Notes: a model not told the origin generated them from the sequence alone. Positions 38,315-46,309 are shown, numbered from the stretch's first letter. The stretch: DNA of 64,000 bases from Nocardioides ferulae (GCF_003660455.1 NZ_QZVR01000014.1:19047-83046), one strand, 5' to 3'. Made by a program: numbers and translations.

Positions 38315-38620
38315 CTAGGCAGTTCGGGGATCTGTGTGTTGGTCCAGGTAGGTGTCCACCTCGGTGCGTCGGTAGCGAAGAGCTCCGCCGACTTTGATGG
38401 CCCGAGGGCCCTGCTTGCGGGTGCGCCACTGGTAGAGCGTGCCTCTGGGAATCCCGAGCCACTCTGAGACCTCTTCGATGGTCAGGAGCGGGTCGTAGCC
38501 CGCCGTCACCGGCGACAACGCCGGGGTTTCTACCTGTCGGTCGGCGCTTGTATCGCGGGCTTTGCGAGCGCGTTCTGCCGCTTCACGTGCTTGTTTCTGT
38601 GCTGCTGTCGGTCGTGCCAT
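38315..38620 (-). CDS. Excisionase-like helix-turn-helix protein
   Basis: A 101-residue protein. A basic N-terminus is followed by a MerR/excisionase-type winged HTH: LLTIEEVSEWLGIPRGTLYQW and ALRYRRTEVDTYLDQH. Such small HTH proteins act as recombination directionality factors. Codon use is low in third-position GC compared with the chromosome, suggesting recent acquisition. A longer start at 38809, with a GAGGAA ribosome site, would add 63 residues; the shorter one is used because the HTH is complete and the extension shows no fold. Confidence 0.8.
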   Translation of the reverse strand: MARPTAAQKQAREAAERARKARDTSADRQVETPALSPVTAGYDPLLTIEEVSEWLGIPRGTLYQWRTRKQGPRAIKVGGALRYRRTEVDTYLDQHTDPRTA

Positions 38621-38816
38621 CGTGCATCCACTCCGTTGTCTCGCCGGTGACTGCTTACGGTCACCTAGGGGAAGGAAGGCGGCCGCAGCGATCAACGCAG
38701 AAGGAACGGGTCCGAAGTGACCCTGGGCAGCGGTTGTGCGATGCCGCTGGACGGATCGCCCGGCGCCTCCGCGTGGAGTGGTAGCCGTGGCAAGGGTGGT
38801 CTTGGACATAGGTTCC

Positions 38817-40367
38817 TCATCGTGATTGGGCACCGCCGAACCGTTGTGGGGGTGTAAAGGCCGGCTCGAGCAGCGAGCGTCGACGCGTGGGCAGCGGGTT
38901 CAGGGCCGGGGAAGTTGCCGCGACATCGAGCGATCGATCGGGGCCGTTGGCGATGGTCAGGTCAGCAGTTGCTGCAGCCGTTGCACTGGCGGATACCGTC
39001 GTTGCACTCGCTGTACGCAGGGACTCCCGCACTGGTCGCGGTATCGGTACGTTGCGGCGGGCAAGGATGTCGGCCGGACTGACCCAGACGACGTCGCCTT
39101 CCGGCGGATTAACGACCAAGCCGGCTTCGATGTCGTTGTGGGCGCGGATCGAGAGTGCCCGTGCAGGCCCGGTGAGACCTGCCGTGTTGCCTTTCTCGGC
39201 GACGACGTGCGCGAGCTCGGCGCCGGCCCTGATCGCACGGAGGGTCGCAAGGGCGGCTTGGGGGAGTCCTGGCCGGGTGGCGATGACTTCCGGCGCCGGG
39301 AGCGTGGTGGTGTTGTGGGTGATCTGGCGGTACGCGGCGCGGACCTCCGCGGCCGCGCGCGCCAACGGCTCCTCGAGGCGAGCGCCCGGGGGAGCAAGGT
39401 CGCCCCAGCGGCCGGCTAGGTTGCTCCAGGAGCGGCCTGCTTCGACGATCGCGGGGACCAGGCGGTCCGAGGTCTCGAGGATGCCGGCGGTGGCGGCCGC
39501 GTCGACGAGCACCATGCTGGCGCCGGCGACGAGTCCTTGGGTGCGGGTGATGAGCAGGAGGTTGGCCGGCGCGAGGTCGCGGGCCAGCGCGCGGTGGGAC
39601 TGGATGTCCCAGTTGGCCAGGGCCTGTGCCAGGCGGCCGGGGTCGTCGACGGGCCGGATCGCCTCGCCGGCGAGTGTCTGGGCGAACCGGTCGGTCAGGT
39701 AGCTGCGCGCAGTGTTCTCGCACGCAGACATCCGGTCTACCCAGACCCCGGTGGGTGCGATCGCGTAGGGGGAGTGGTGCTGGGCCAGCTGGACCCGGCG
39801 GCCCGAGCCGCGGGCGTCGTTGACGCGGTCGCGGCCGTTTTCGTGCAGGGCGACGATGACGGCGTGGGCGGTCAGGTAGAGACCGTGCATGACTCTGGTC
39901 CGGGCTGCCTCGAGGTCGCGGTGGGCCTCGGTCTGCTCGTGCGGGACCTCGGCGCTGTAGCGGCGCACCAGAGCCGCGGCGTTGAGGAGATTCTGGGTCA
40001 TCTGGTCGACGCGGGGGTTGGTCGGGCCCGGACCTGGCCAGGCCTTCCGGCCGGACAGGCTGGACGCGATGGTCGAGGCTTGCGCCGACAGGCTGGTGAT
40101 GGGCCGATCGCACTCGTCGACGCCAGGTCGGCGACCCGGTAGCGAGGCCCACAGGTCCTCCGCGGCCGCGACTATCGTCGGCCAGCTCCGCAGGAGCGTG
40201 CCGGCGTCATCGCCGTCGACGTCCATGAGCAGCTGGCGGGCCAGGTAGTCGACGTCGAAGAGCATCTCGCCGACGGTGCGTACGTCACGCGAGGTCATCG
40301 GGATCTGGTCGACGTCGAAGAGCTCCTCGTCGATGTCGGCGTACGCCAGGCGCAGGTCAGTAGCCAA
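38817..40367 (-). CDS. Large hypothetical element-encoded protein
   Basis: A 516-residue, mostly helical protein without signal or membrane segment; rich in Ala, Arg, Leu. A C-terminal tail (about residues 440-516) is Thr/Ser/Ala-rich and looks disordered. No known domain recognised. It overlaps the start of the next leftward gene by 11 bp, so the two are cotranscribed; a structural or regulatory role in the element can only be guessed. Confidence 0.6.
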   Translation of the reverse strand: MATDLRLAYADIDEELFDVDQIPMTSRDVRTVGEMLFDVDYLARQLLMDVDGDDAGTLLRSWPTIVAAAEDLWASLPGRRPGVDECDRPITSLSAQASTIASSLSGRKAWPGPGPTNPRVDQMTQNLLNAAALVRRYSAEVPHEQTEAHRDLEAARTRVMHGLYLTAHAVIVALHENGRDRVNDARGSGRRVQLAQHHSPYAIAPTGVWVDRMSACENTARSYLTDRFAQTLAGEAIRPVDDPGRLAQALANWDIQSHRALARDLAPANLLLITRTQGLVAGASMVLVDAAATAGILETSDRLVPAIVEAGRSWSNLAGRWGDLAPPGARLEEPLARAAAEVRAAYRQITHNTTTLPAPEVIATRPGLPQAALATLRAIRAGAELAHVVAEKGNTAGLTGPARALSIRAHNDIEAGLVVNPPEGDVVWVSPADILARRNVPIPRPVRESLRTASATTVSASATAAATADLTIANGPDRSLDVAATSPALNPLPTRRRSLLEPAFTPPQRFGGAQSR

Positions 40368-40722
40368 GGCCGCGGGCTTCCCGGATGAGGTCGCACAGGT
40401 CGACGACCAGCTGCGAGCCGTGGACCATGTCCGGCTGGTGCAGCGGTAGCGGGCGGGTCAGCTCCTCGGCCTCGGTGAGCAGCTGCAGGGGCGTTCGTTC
40501 CTCGAGGTCGGGGAGCGGGTCGACGTCGGGTAGCTCGTAGTCGTCGGGCAGCAGGGCGCTGGCCTGGGAGTGCGCGAGGTAGACACCTAGCCCGAGGTCG
40601 TGGAGCGGGGAGTCGGGGGCGGCCTCGCCGGCGTCGCTCCACACCTGGGCAGCGGCCTGGTGCAGCAGCTGAGCGATCGAGCCGAGGCGGTCCCAGGTGG
40701 CGTCAGCGTTGAGGGTGTCCAC
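40357..40722 (-). CDS. Small acidic hypothetical protein
   Basis: A 121-residue protein starting VDTLNADATWDRL, with many Asp/Glu/Leu (PDDYELPDVDPLPDLEERTPLQLL) and no signal. The GTG start has a good AAAGGA ribosome site. It lies directly upstream of the 516-residue gene and overlaps it by 11 bp. No family recognised. Confidence 0.6.
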   Translation of the reverse strand: MDTLNADATWDRLGSIAQLLHQAAAQVWSDAGEAAPDSPLHDLGLGVYLAHSQASALLPDDYELPDVDPLPDLEERTPLQLLTEAEELTRPLPLHQPDMVHGSQLVVDLCDLIREARGLGY

Positions 40723-40940
40723 GGGTGTTCCTTTCGGTCGGAGGTCGGTCTGGCCCATGAACCCACGTCCCGGCCGCGCGCCCGCAGCGCCGAGCAGCGG
40801 GCTGTGGATAACTCGGGGTGCTGTCGGCACCTGGGCACAAACTGGTCTCGTTCGCCTATGTCGTTCGGCGGTTGCCGGACGATCACCGCGAGCAAAGTCA
40901 AGAGATCCGCACTAGTGCTGCAAGATGGAGGAGGGTCGAG

Positions 40941-41807
40941 ATGAGGTTCCCGATGACCGTGCTGAGACCCGTGACGCTGGCGTCGGCACTGCTGGTGAGC
41001 TTCGTCCTCACCGTGGTGGTGTGCGCCCTGCTCCCGCCGGCGCTGGGCCTGGTGGCGTTCATGGCTGCGTGCGGCGTGCTGGTCGCGCTGGCGCTGGGGC
41101 AGCTGCACGAGCCTGCGGTCGCGGCGTTGACCAGGTCGCGGCCGGCGACGGAGGCCGAGTTCCGGGTGATGGCGCCGGTGCTGGCCGAGCTCGGCGGCCG
41201 CGGCGTCGACGTGGCCTCGCTGTTGGTGCGCCGGGTACAGCGGCCGAGCACCCCGGTGGCGGTGGCGATCGGCCGGCGCACCGTGGTGGTCAGCCCTGGG
41301 CTGGTCGAGGCGACGTACCGCGGCGATGTGACCGACACGGAGGCGGCCGCCGCGCTGGCTCATGCGGTCGGCCGGCGCCAGGCGATCCGGCCGAGACTGG
41401 AGTTGGCCGTCCTCGCGGCGACGACGCCGTGGCGGGTGATGGTGGCGACGTTCCGCGGCGTCGGCCGGGCCTTCGCCTGGCTTCCGTTCATGCGGCTGGC
41501 CTGGACGCTGCGCGGCGCCGTGGGAGCTATCTGCGTGCTGCAGTCGGTCGTCGAGGACCGGGCCTGGGCCGGTCTGCTCGGGGGCGCCGTCATCGCGCTG
41601 ACCTATCTGGTGCCGGCGGCCGGCCGGCGGATCGAGCTCCATACGGAGGCCGAGGCCGACCAGTTCGTGCTCTCGCTCGGCCTCGGTCCCGTGCTGGCAG
41701 GTCTGCTGCGGCGCTACGGGCACCCGATGACGCTCGAGCGGATGCAGCGCTTGGAGACGGCCGTCGAGCAGCCTCAGCGGCCGCGGCTGCACCTGGTGCA
41801 CGGCTGA
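40941..41807 (+). CDS. Membrane protein resembling an M48-family peptidase without the zinc motif
   Basis: A 288-residue protein with two N-terminal membrane helices (about residues 13-50) and a further hydrophobic stretch near residue 200. The region VAVAIGRRTVVVSPGLVEATY, then TDTEAAAALAHAVGRRQAI has the layout of M48 proteases just before and at HExxH, but here the motif reads HAVGR, so zinc and catalysis are missing. It may be a non-catalytic relative. The ATG at 40941 has a GAGGAGGGTCGAG ribosome-site region upstream. The only gene of the block on the plus strand. Confidence 0.6.
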   Translation: MRFPMTVLRPVTLASALLVSFVLTVVVCALLPPALGLVAFMAACGVLVALALGQLHEPAVAALTRSRPATEAEFRVMAPVLAELGGRGVDVASLLVRRVQRPSTPVAVAIGRRTVVVSPGLVEATYRGDVTDTEAAAALAHAVGRRQAIRPRLELAVLAATTPWRVMVATFRGVGRAFAWLPFMRLAWTLRGAVGAICVLQSVVEDRAWAGLLGGAVIALTYLVPAAGRRIELHTEAEADQFVLSLGLGPVLAGLLRRYGHPMTLERMQRLETAVEQPQRPRLHLVHG

Positions 41808-41842
41808 GGCTGTTCTCTGGCGGTGCGGCGGCCGGCGGCGGG

Positions 41843-42004
41843 TTACTCGTCGTCCTGGAAGCCGGACGTGGAGTGGTGCACGCAGCCGCGGCCGTCGCCC
41901 TCGTGCGGCTTGTGGTTCATGCAGGGCAGCGATCCCAGCTTGTGTGAGCAGTCGACCCAGCGGACGGTCGAGGGTCCGGTTGTCGGCGCGAGTGCGGTAG
42001 CCAT
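41843..42004 (-). CDS. 53-residue Cys/His-rich small protein
   Basis: Encoded between 41843 and 42004, MATALAPTTGPSTVRW then VDCSHKLGSLPCMNHKPHEG and GRGCVHHSTSGFQDDE. Three Cys and six His sit within 30 residues, suggesting a zinc-binding knuckle. The ribosome site AGGAGG is 6 bases upstream of the ATG, so expression is likely. No family recognised. It starts 10 bp after the end of the small acidic-helical gene on the same strand. Confidence 0.65.
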   Translation of the reverse strand: MATALAPTTGPSTVRWVDCSHKLGSLPCMNHKPHEGDGRGCVHHSTSGFQDDE

Positions 42005-42013
42005 CGGGGCCTC

Positions 42014-42244
42014 CTATCGGCGTGGGCCGCGGCGGCGGCCGAGCTGGGGCCGCTGGTAGGCGGCGGTGTCGGTGTGGTCGTGCTGGCGGCCGGACCGGTG
42101 GACCTGTGCGATCTCGGCGTCGGGGGAGAGGCTGGTGTCGGCGGCCGCGGCCTGGGCGGCTGCCTCCTCGCTGGCCCTGATCTCCTCGGCGCGTTGTCGC
42201 GCCTCTTCCTCGAGCGCGGCTTCCTCGCGAGCGGCGTCACTCAC
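42014..42244 (-). CDS. Short coiled-coil hypothetical protein
   Basis: About 76 residues, VSDAAREEAALEEEARQRAEE onward, with a Glu/Ala-rich helical half and an Arg-rich C-terminus that ends RRRGPRR. The GTG at 42244 has GGGAG about 6 bases before; ATG at 42256 would add four residues (MGVH). It is likely cotranscribed with the Cys/His-rich protein. Confidence 0.5.
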   Translation of the reverse strand: MSDAAREEAALEEEARQRAEEIRASEEAAAQAAAADTSLSPDAEIAQVHRSGRQHDHTDTAAYQRPQLGRRRGPRR

Positions 42245-42327
42245 GTGAACTCCCATGGATCCCGTGGACCGGCACCGGCTGCGCCGGTCCTCCTGCTCAC
42301 CTATGTGCGGACCGAGTGCCCGGGCGA

Positions 42328-42785
42328 TCACCGCGGTCTGACTGGATTGAAAGCCGTGGGGCACTGGCTTAGGCCGGCTGGGCCAGCAGCGTCGCCGCCC
42401 AGCATCTGTGCCGTGTGTTCGAGGACGCCGTGGAAACCGGTCCCGCTCGGGTGATCGCAGCACGGGTGGGTGTCGAAGCCCTCGTCGACGACGATGCGGT
42501 GCAGTGGCCACCGCAGGCACGACAGCGCCGGTCGGCGTGGGTGGGGCACCCCTCGACCGCCACGGCGCAGGGCAGGCACGCCGCGGTCGGCCGGGGAGTC
42601 ACCTGGTGGTCGCGGTCCCAGTCGTGCCGCTGGCGCAGCAGCGTGGCGGTCTGTTGCCACAGCGCCTGCTCGACGTGCGTCGGCGCCGGTCGTCCGAGCG
42701 CCTGGTCGACCGCGGCTTTGAGCAGCTGTTCACCGCGGCCGAGGACGCGCTCGTCGACGCCCCGGCGGTAGCACCAGCGGGCCAG
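42328..42785 (-). pseudogene. Cys-rich zinc-ribbon-like gene with an apparent frameshift
   Basis: On the minus strand, the frame after the nuclease stop codes a strongly GC3-biased peptide with ARWCYRRGVDERVLGRG and, further on, CLPCAVAVEGCPTHADRRCRACGG. At about 42506-42508 coding bias switches to the -1 frame, which continues HRIVVDEGFDTHPCCDHPSGT to a stop at 42328. The join would be restored by one extra C in the GGCC run. Cysteine pairs suggest a zinc-binding protein. Either the gene is broken, or frameshifting is programmed, or the base is a sequencing error. The start is unclear: no ATG or GTG lies before the Cys region; CTG at 42785 is the first candidate. Confidence 0.5.
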
Positions 42786-42824
42786 CGTCTTCGCGGCCGT
42801 TGCTCGTCCATGCCTGGCCGTCCC

Positions 42825-43349
42825 TCAGCAGGTGCCCCACAGGCCGCTGTCGGCGTCCTGGGCATCGTCGGCGGCCGCGGAGTACGACTCTTCGCGGGCG
42901 AGGTCCTCGGCAGCCTCGTAGCGGCGTGCGGCGCCGCGCGCCAGGAGCTCTTGGGCTACGTCGACGCCGGCGTGGTCGACGTAGCGCAGCAGCCGGTCGT
43001 ACCGGTCGCGGTCGGGCTGGCCGCTGTCGGTGACAAGCTGGACGGTGCTGCCGACCGGCGCGAGCTCCTCGAGCAGGTCGGTTGCCTGGTCGGCGTAGCA
43101 CTCCGCCGGCGCCGGCGGGTGGGCGACTTCGGGGGCGTCGATGCCGAGCAGGCGGACTCGGCCGAGCTCGCGGCCGCCGAGGTCCTCGATTCGCAGCGTG
43201 TCCCCGTCGACCACGGCGGTCACCCGGACCTGGGTGGCCTTGCCCTCGGACGGGTCGGGGCCCGTGGAAGCGCCGGGGAGGGCGGCCTGGATGCCACCGG
43301 CGGTGAGCACGGCGATCGCCGCGGCCGCGAGGCCGATGACGGCCTTCAC
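42825..43349 (-). CDS. Secreted thermonuclease-like (SNase) protein
   Basis: A 174-residue nuclease. An N-terminal signal-like segment (KAVIGLAAAAIAVLTAGG) precedes an OB-fold with VVDGDTLRIEDL, VRLLGIDAPEVAHP, and DRYDRLLRYVDHAG, the catalytic Arg and Asp/Glu set of staphylococcal-nuclease-type enzymes. It should degrade DNA and RNA with calcium outside the cell. Its ATG overlaps the end of the tandem-HTH gene by 4 bp, so the genes are cotranscribed. Confidence 0.88.
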   Translation of the reverse strand: MKAVIGLAAAAIAVLTAGGIQAALPGASTGPDPSEGKATQVRVTAVVDGDTLRIEDLGGRELGRVRLLGIDAPEVAHPPAPAECYADQATDLLEELAPVGSTVQLVTDSGQPDRDRYDRLLRYVDHAGVDVAQELLARGAARRYEAAEDLAREESYSAAADDAQDADSGLWGTC

Positions 43350-44284
43350 CGGGCGACCCTCGGCTGCGGACGCTCGCCGGCGACCGGAACCGCGCGCTCC
43401 TGCGCCCGAGCGCCGGGGGAGCGGTAGCCGGGCTCGGGGACCTGCTCGACGACATCTGCCCCGCTCGTGCCGGCGCCGGCCGGCTCCTCGGGGAGCTCGG
43501 CCGCAATCTTATCGGCCAAGTCGCGCAGCGGTGGGGTCTTCTCGATGCGCCGGGTCGCGTGGAGCACGGTCGTGTGGTCGCGGTCGAAGAGACGCGCGAT
43601 CGTCGGCAGACTGTGCCCGTGGATGCGGGCCGCCGTCATCGCCACCGCACGGGCGTCCGCTGCCGCCCGGCTGCGGTCGGTACCCAGGAGGACCTCGGGC
43701 GTGGTGCCGAAGGCCTCCGCGGCCGCCACGACGGCATGCTCGACCGGGCCATCAGGCTCGAAGGTCGACGCCGGCGGATCCTGGTGGAGGCTGACCACCG
43801 TGGCCTCGGGGTGGGGGAGCCGGGCGGTGTAGCGGTCGTTGACGTGCTCACTGACCCGGGCCGCGGCGTCGGCCAGCGGGGGTCGCTCGGCGGTGCGGCG
43901 CACGGCGTGGATCACCGAACCGTGGTCCTTGTTGAAGTGCTCGGCGATCGCCGGCAGGGACAGGCCGACCTCGCGGGCGGCGGTCATGGCCACGGCGCGG
44001 GCATCGCTGACCGGACGGCTGCGCTCGGCGCTCAGAACCGCCTCCGGGGTGGTGCCAAACATCGGCGCAGCCGCGTTGATGGCCAGCTCGCACACCGCAG
44101 CCGGGCCGGTTGCCGGCGCCGCCGGCATGGTCTGGTCGACCTGGACGGCCAGGACGCCCACCAGCGACCGCAGCTGTTCGGCGTCCAGCGGCGCGATCAG
44201 GCCGGTGACCTGGTCGTGCTGCCCGCGGCCGGCGGCATCGAGGACGAGGCCAGCCAGCTGGCGGCCACCCTGATCGAGGTCCAT
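43346..44284 (-). CDS. Protein with two tandem DnaA domain-IV DNA-binding modules
   Basis: A 312-residue protein that repeats the C-terminal HTH of DnaA twice. Repeat 1 (about residues 65-131) ends LPAIAEHFNKDHGSVIHAVRR and repeat 2 (about 183-247) ends LPTIARLFDRDHTTVLHATRR; the second is close to the DnaA box-reading signature RDHTTVLHA. The two copies also share GTTPEAVL/GTTPEVLL and DARAVAMTAAR. There is no AAA+ ATPase domain, so it cannot act as an initiator alone. It could bind DnaA boxes to regulate replication of the element or of the host origin. It starts 15 bp after the helical 237-residue gene and is followed by the nuclease gene with a 4-bp overlap. Confidence 0.8.
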   Translation of the reverse strand: MDLDQGGRQLAGLVLDAAGRGQHDQVTGLIAPLDAEQLRSLVGVLAVQVDQTMPAAPATGPAAVCELAINAAAPMFGTTPEAVLSAERSRPVSDARAVAMTAAREVGLSLPAIAEHFNKDHGSVIHAVRRTAERPPLADAAARVSEHVNDRYTARLPHPEATVVSLHQDPPASTFEPDGPVEHAVVAAAEAFGTTPEVLLGTDRSRAAADARAVAMTAARIHGHSLPTIARLFDRDHTTVLHATRRIEKTPPLRDLADKIAAELPEEPAGAGTSGADVVEQVPEPGYRSPGARAQERAVPVAGERPQPRVAR

Positions 44285-44298
44285 GCACGTACTCCCGC

Positions 44299-45012
44299 CT
44301 ACCGCGCCGGCGACCCGCTGGCCGGGGCCACCTGACGAGGCACCTGATCGCGGCCCTGCTCGGCCATCCGCTGGCGAGCGTTGTCGGTGATCTCGCTAGC
44401 GATGCCGACCGACTGCCGGGCGTTGGCCGCGGCGTGGTCGACGACGTTCTCAAGCAGGCGCACGTCCTCGTCGGCGCGGCCGAGCTCCTTGCCGGCCGTC
44501 GCGATGCTCCGCTCGAGGGTGACCGGCTCCAGTAGCGATGCCGGCGTTGCCTGGCGCGCCGCGGCGCGGGCGCTCTCGACGTGCCGAACCGCTGCGCGCG
44601 CAACTGGCTTGGCGAGGATGACCATCTCGCTGACCACCGCGATTCTCGGTCTAAGGTCAGCCAGATCGGCGACGACCGCGGAATCGAGCCCGTCGGCAGC
44701 GGAGAGCAGATCGCCCAGCGCAGCAAGAGCTTGGACGGCAAGGTCCAGATGGCCGTAGACACCGTGGATGAGGTGCTTGGCATCTTCACACCGCGTCTGC
44801 AGCCCGTCCAGGTGCTCGCCGGCTGCCTCGAGGTAGTGGTCGCCACGGTCACTGAGGCGGGCCCTGGCCGAGTCGAGCTCAGCGTCATCCAGAACCCGGA
44901 GCGCGGAGTTGATCGTGGTGTGCAGCTCGTCGACGACCCGGCGGGCGCGTCCCACGGCCTGCTCGGCCGTGAAGACTGCGTCTGCGGCTTGCAGAGCGAT
45001 GTCGGTGGTCAT
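44299..45012 (-). CDS. Long helical coiled-coil hypothetical protein
   Basis: A 237-residue protein predicted almost wholly helical with Ala/Arg/Leu/Glu heptads (DAVFTAEQAVGRARRVVDEL and further). No membrane or signal segment. Role unknown. Its start overlaps the stop of a small upstream gene (ATGA) and it precedes the tandem DnaA-HTH protein in the same leftward operon. Confidence 0.6.
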   Translation of the reverse strand: MTTDIALQAADAVFTAEQAVGRARRVVDELHTTINSALRVLDDAELDSARARLSDRGDHYLEAAGEHLDGLQTRCEDAKHLIHGVYGHLDLAVQALAALGDLLSAADGLDSAVVADLADLRPRIAVVSEMVILAKPVARAAVRHVESARAAARQATPASLLEPVTLERSIATAGKELGRADEDVRLLENVVDHAAANARQSVGIASEITDNARQRMAEQGRDQVPRQVAPASGSPAR

Positions 45013-45176
45013 GTCGGCTCACCGCCTCCCGTGTCTTGCGGGGGCCTGCTGCTCGACGGGGGCAGGACCTCGCGGAGGCGGTCGAGCGCGGCCCGGGCCT
45101 GCTCGAGGTGGTTGCGGGCCTCCTGAACCGGGTCACGGTCGGCCGCGGAGGAGGGAGAATCGGTGGGCGTGCTCAT
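45009..45176 (-). CDS. 55-residue hypothetical protein, operon head
   Basis: Reads MSTPTDSPSSAADRDP, then an amphipathic helix VQEARNHLEQARAALDRLRE, then a Pro/Ser tail. The AAGGAG ribosome site 7 bases upstream of the ATG supports it, and its TGA overlaps the ATG of the next gene. It is the first gene of the leftward operon that includes the tandem DnaA-HTH protein and the nuclease. Confidence 0.6.
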   Translation of the reverse strand: MSTPTDSPSSAADRDPVQEARNHLEQARAALDRLREVLPPSSSRPPQDTGGGEPT

Positions 45177-45310
45177 GGGCAGCTCCTTGGTTGACCGGGG
45201 TCATGTCTCGGTCACCAAAGGAAGGTCGACCCGCTTGGGCGATCACCGAGTGCGAAGAGATATTGCGGGCCTCAGGCGCCGCGGTTCACCCAGGGCAGGG
45301 GACCACCAGG

Positions 45311-45533
45311 TCAGGGCTGGTCCCAAGGCATCGACTCCTGTCCGACGTCGACGCCCTGGCTGATGATGTGCGCGGTGGCGTTGCGGGCGGCGTTCAGGTG
45401 CTTGTGGAGGTCGACCGCGAGTCCGCGGGCCTCCTCCAGGTGAGACGCGCGACGCCGATCGCCATGGCTGGGTCGGATTCGTCGTCATCGCGTCCATGCT
45501 GAGGACCTGGTCGGTCAAGGCCTGCTCGGGCAT
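45311..45533 (-). pseudogene. Frame-drifted small gene, probably decayed
   Basis: Coding bias moves through three frames in one direction: first MPEQALTDQVLSMDAMT, then DDESDPAMAIGVAR, then HLEEARGLAVDLHKHLNAAR with a stop at 45311. Each piece has GC-biased third positions, so a small helical protein of about 75 residues has been broken by two indels. The last part resembles short helical proteins of the same element. Confidence 0.45.
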
Positions 45534-45718
45534 GCTGGTCAACTGTGAGACCGCCTGGGGTGGGCGCCGCGGCGAGGTCGGCAAACTCCGCGAGCTGGCG
45601 AGGCGTGGAACGGAGGCTCCGGAAGGGAGATTCTCGCTGCGAGTTCTTGGCTGTCGACCGCTCTGAGTCCGCTCCCTCCACGGAGGGTCGCCGGCATGAT
45701 CAGGTGCCCGTCGGGTAC

Positions 45719-46267
45719 ATGTTAGACGTGGATACGGATACAGAAGGGCGACGGCGTCCGCGGATGCCTTCGAAGGTCTCGGGTCTGCTCTACGGTCTAG
45801 GATTCGGCGGCTTCATAGACGGCATCGTTCTGCACCAGATACTTCAGTGGCATCACATGGTCAGCCACGTGGAGGAATATCCGGCGGACACCGTGGCGGG
45901 CCTGGAAGTGAACACCTTGGCTGACGGCTTCTTCCATATGGCGACGTGGGTCTTGGTCCTGGCTGGATCGATCGCGGCGATCAAGGCTTGGCGTGAAGGC
46001 CGTTTCGCTCCGAGTTGGTCCTTCCACTTCGGCCTCGTTCTGGCGGGGTGGGGGATGTTCAACCTGGTTGAGGGAATCGTGGATCATCACCTCCTCGGTG
46101 TGCACCACGTGCGCGACGACGTCGGTTCCCCGCTGTCGTGGGACCTCGGGTTCCTGGCGTTCGGTGCGCTACTGCTCGTCGGCGGGTGGCTGCTGCACAA
46201 ACGAGGTATAGCGGCGATGGAGCGTCGAGCACGAGGAGGTGAAGAGCGGGCGTCGGTGGGCCGCTGA
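45719..46267 (+). CDS. DUF2243 membrane protein
   Basis: A 182-residue protein. Four membrane segments with GFIDGIVLHQILQWHHMVS, then FNLVEGIVDHHLLGVHHVR; these paired His-rich motifs are the hallmark of DUF2243, a family found near heme and copper oxidase genes. The role is unproven. A start at 45764 (MPSKVSGLLYG) is an alternative, because the first membrane helix begins there. Confidence 0.8.
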   Translation: MLDVDTDTEGRRRPRMPSKVSGLLYGLGFGGFIDGIVLHQILQWHHMVSHVEEYPADTVAGLEVNTLADGFFHMATWVLVLAGSIAAIKAWREGRFAPSWSFHFGLVLAGWGMFNLVEGIVDHHLLGVHHVRDDVGSPLSWDLGFLAFGALLLVGGWLLHKRGIAAMERRARGGEERASVGR

Positions 46268-46309
46268 CGGGCGGGCTGCCGCCCGCACCTGATCTGGCGC
46301 GGACCTGAG

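Larger units (their letters stand above)
36858..45176. mobile_element. Integrative element inserted at tRNA-Asn (minimum extent)
   Basis: A recombinase, an excisionase-like HTH protein and a run of genes of unusual type start directly after tRNA-Asn, and gene order breaks from the dnaG neighbourhood. The minimum extent is given by the last gene of the leftward block; the element may run further right. I did not find a second copy of the tRNA 3' end (an attR) in the window. Codon use of the excisionase gene is clearly less GC-rich than the chromosome. Confidence 0.6.

Noticed and set aside
45674..45687. Short palindrome CCCTCCACGGAGGG before the DUF2243 gene
   Set aside because: Six-base arms in a GC-rich genome are common by chance and no second copy was seen.
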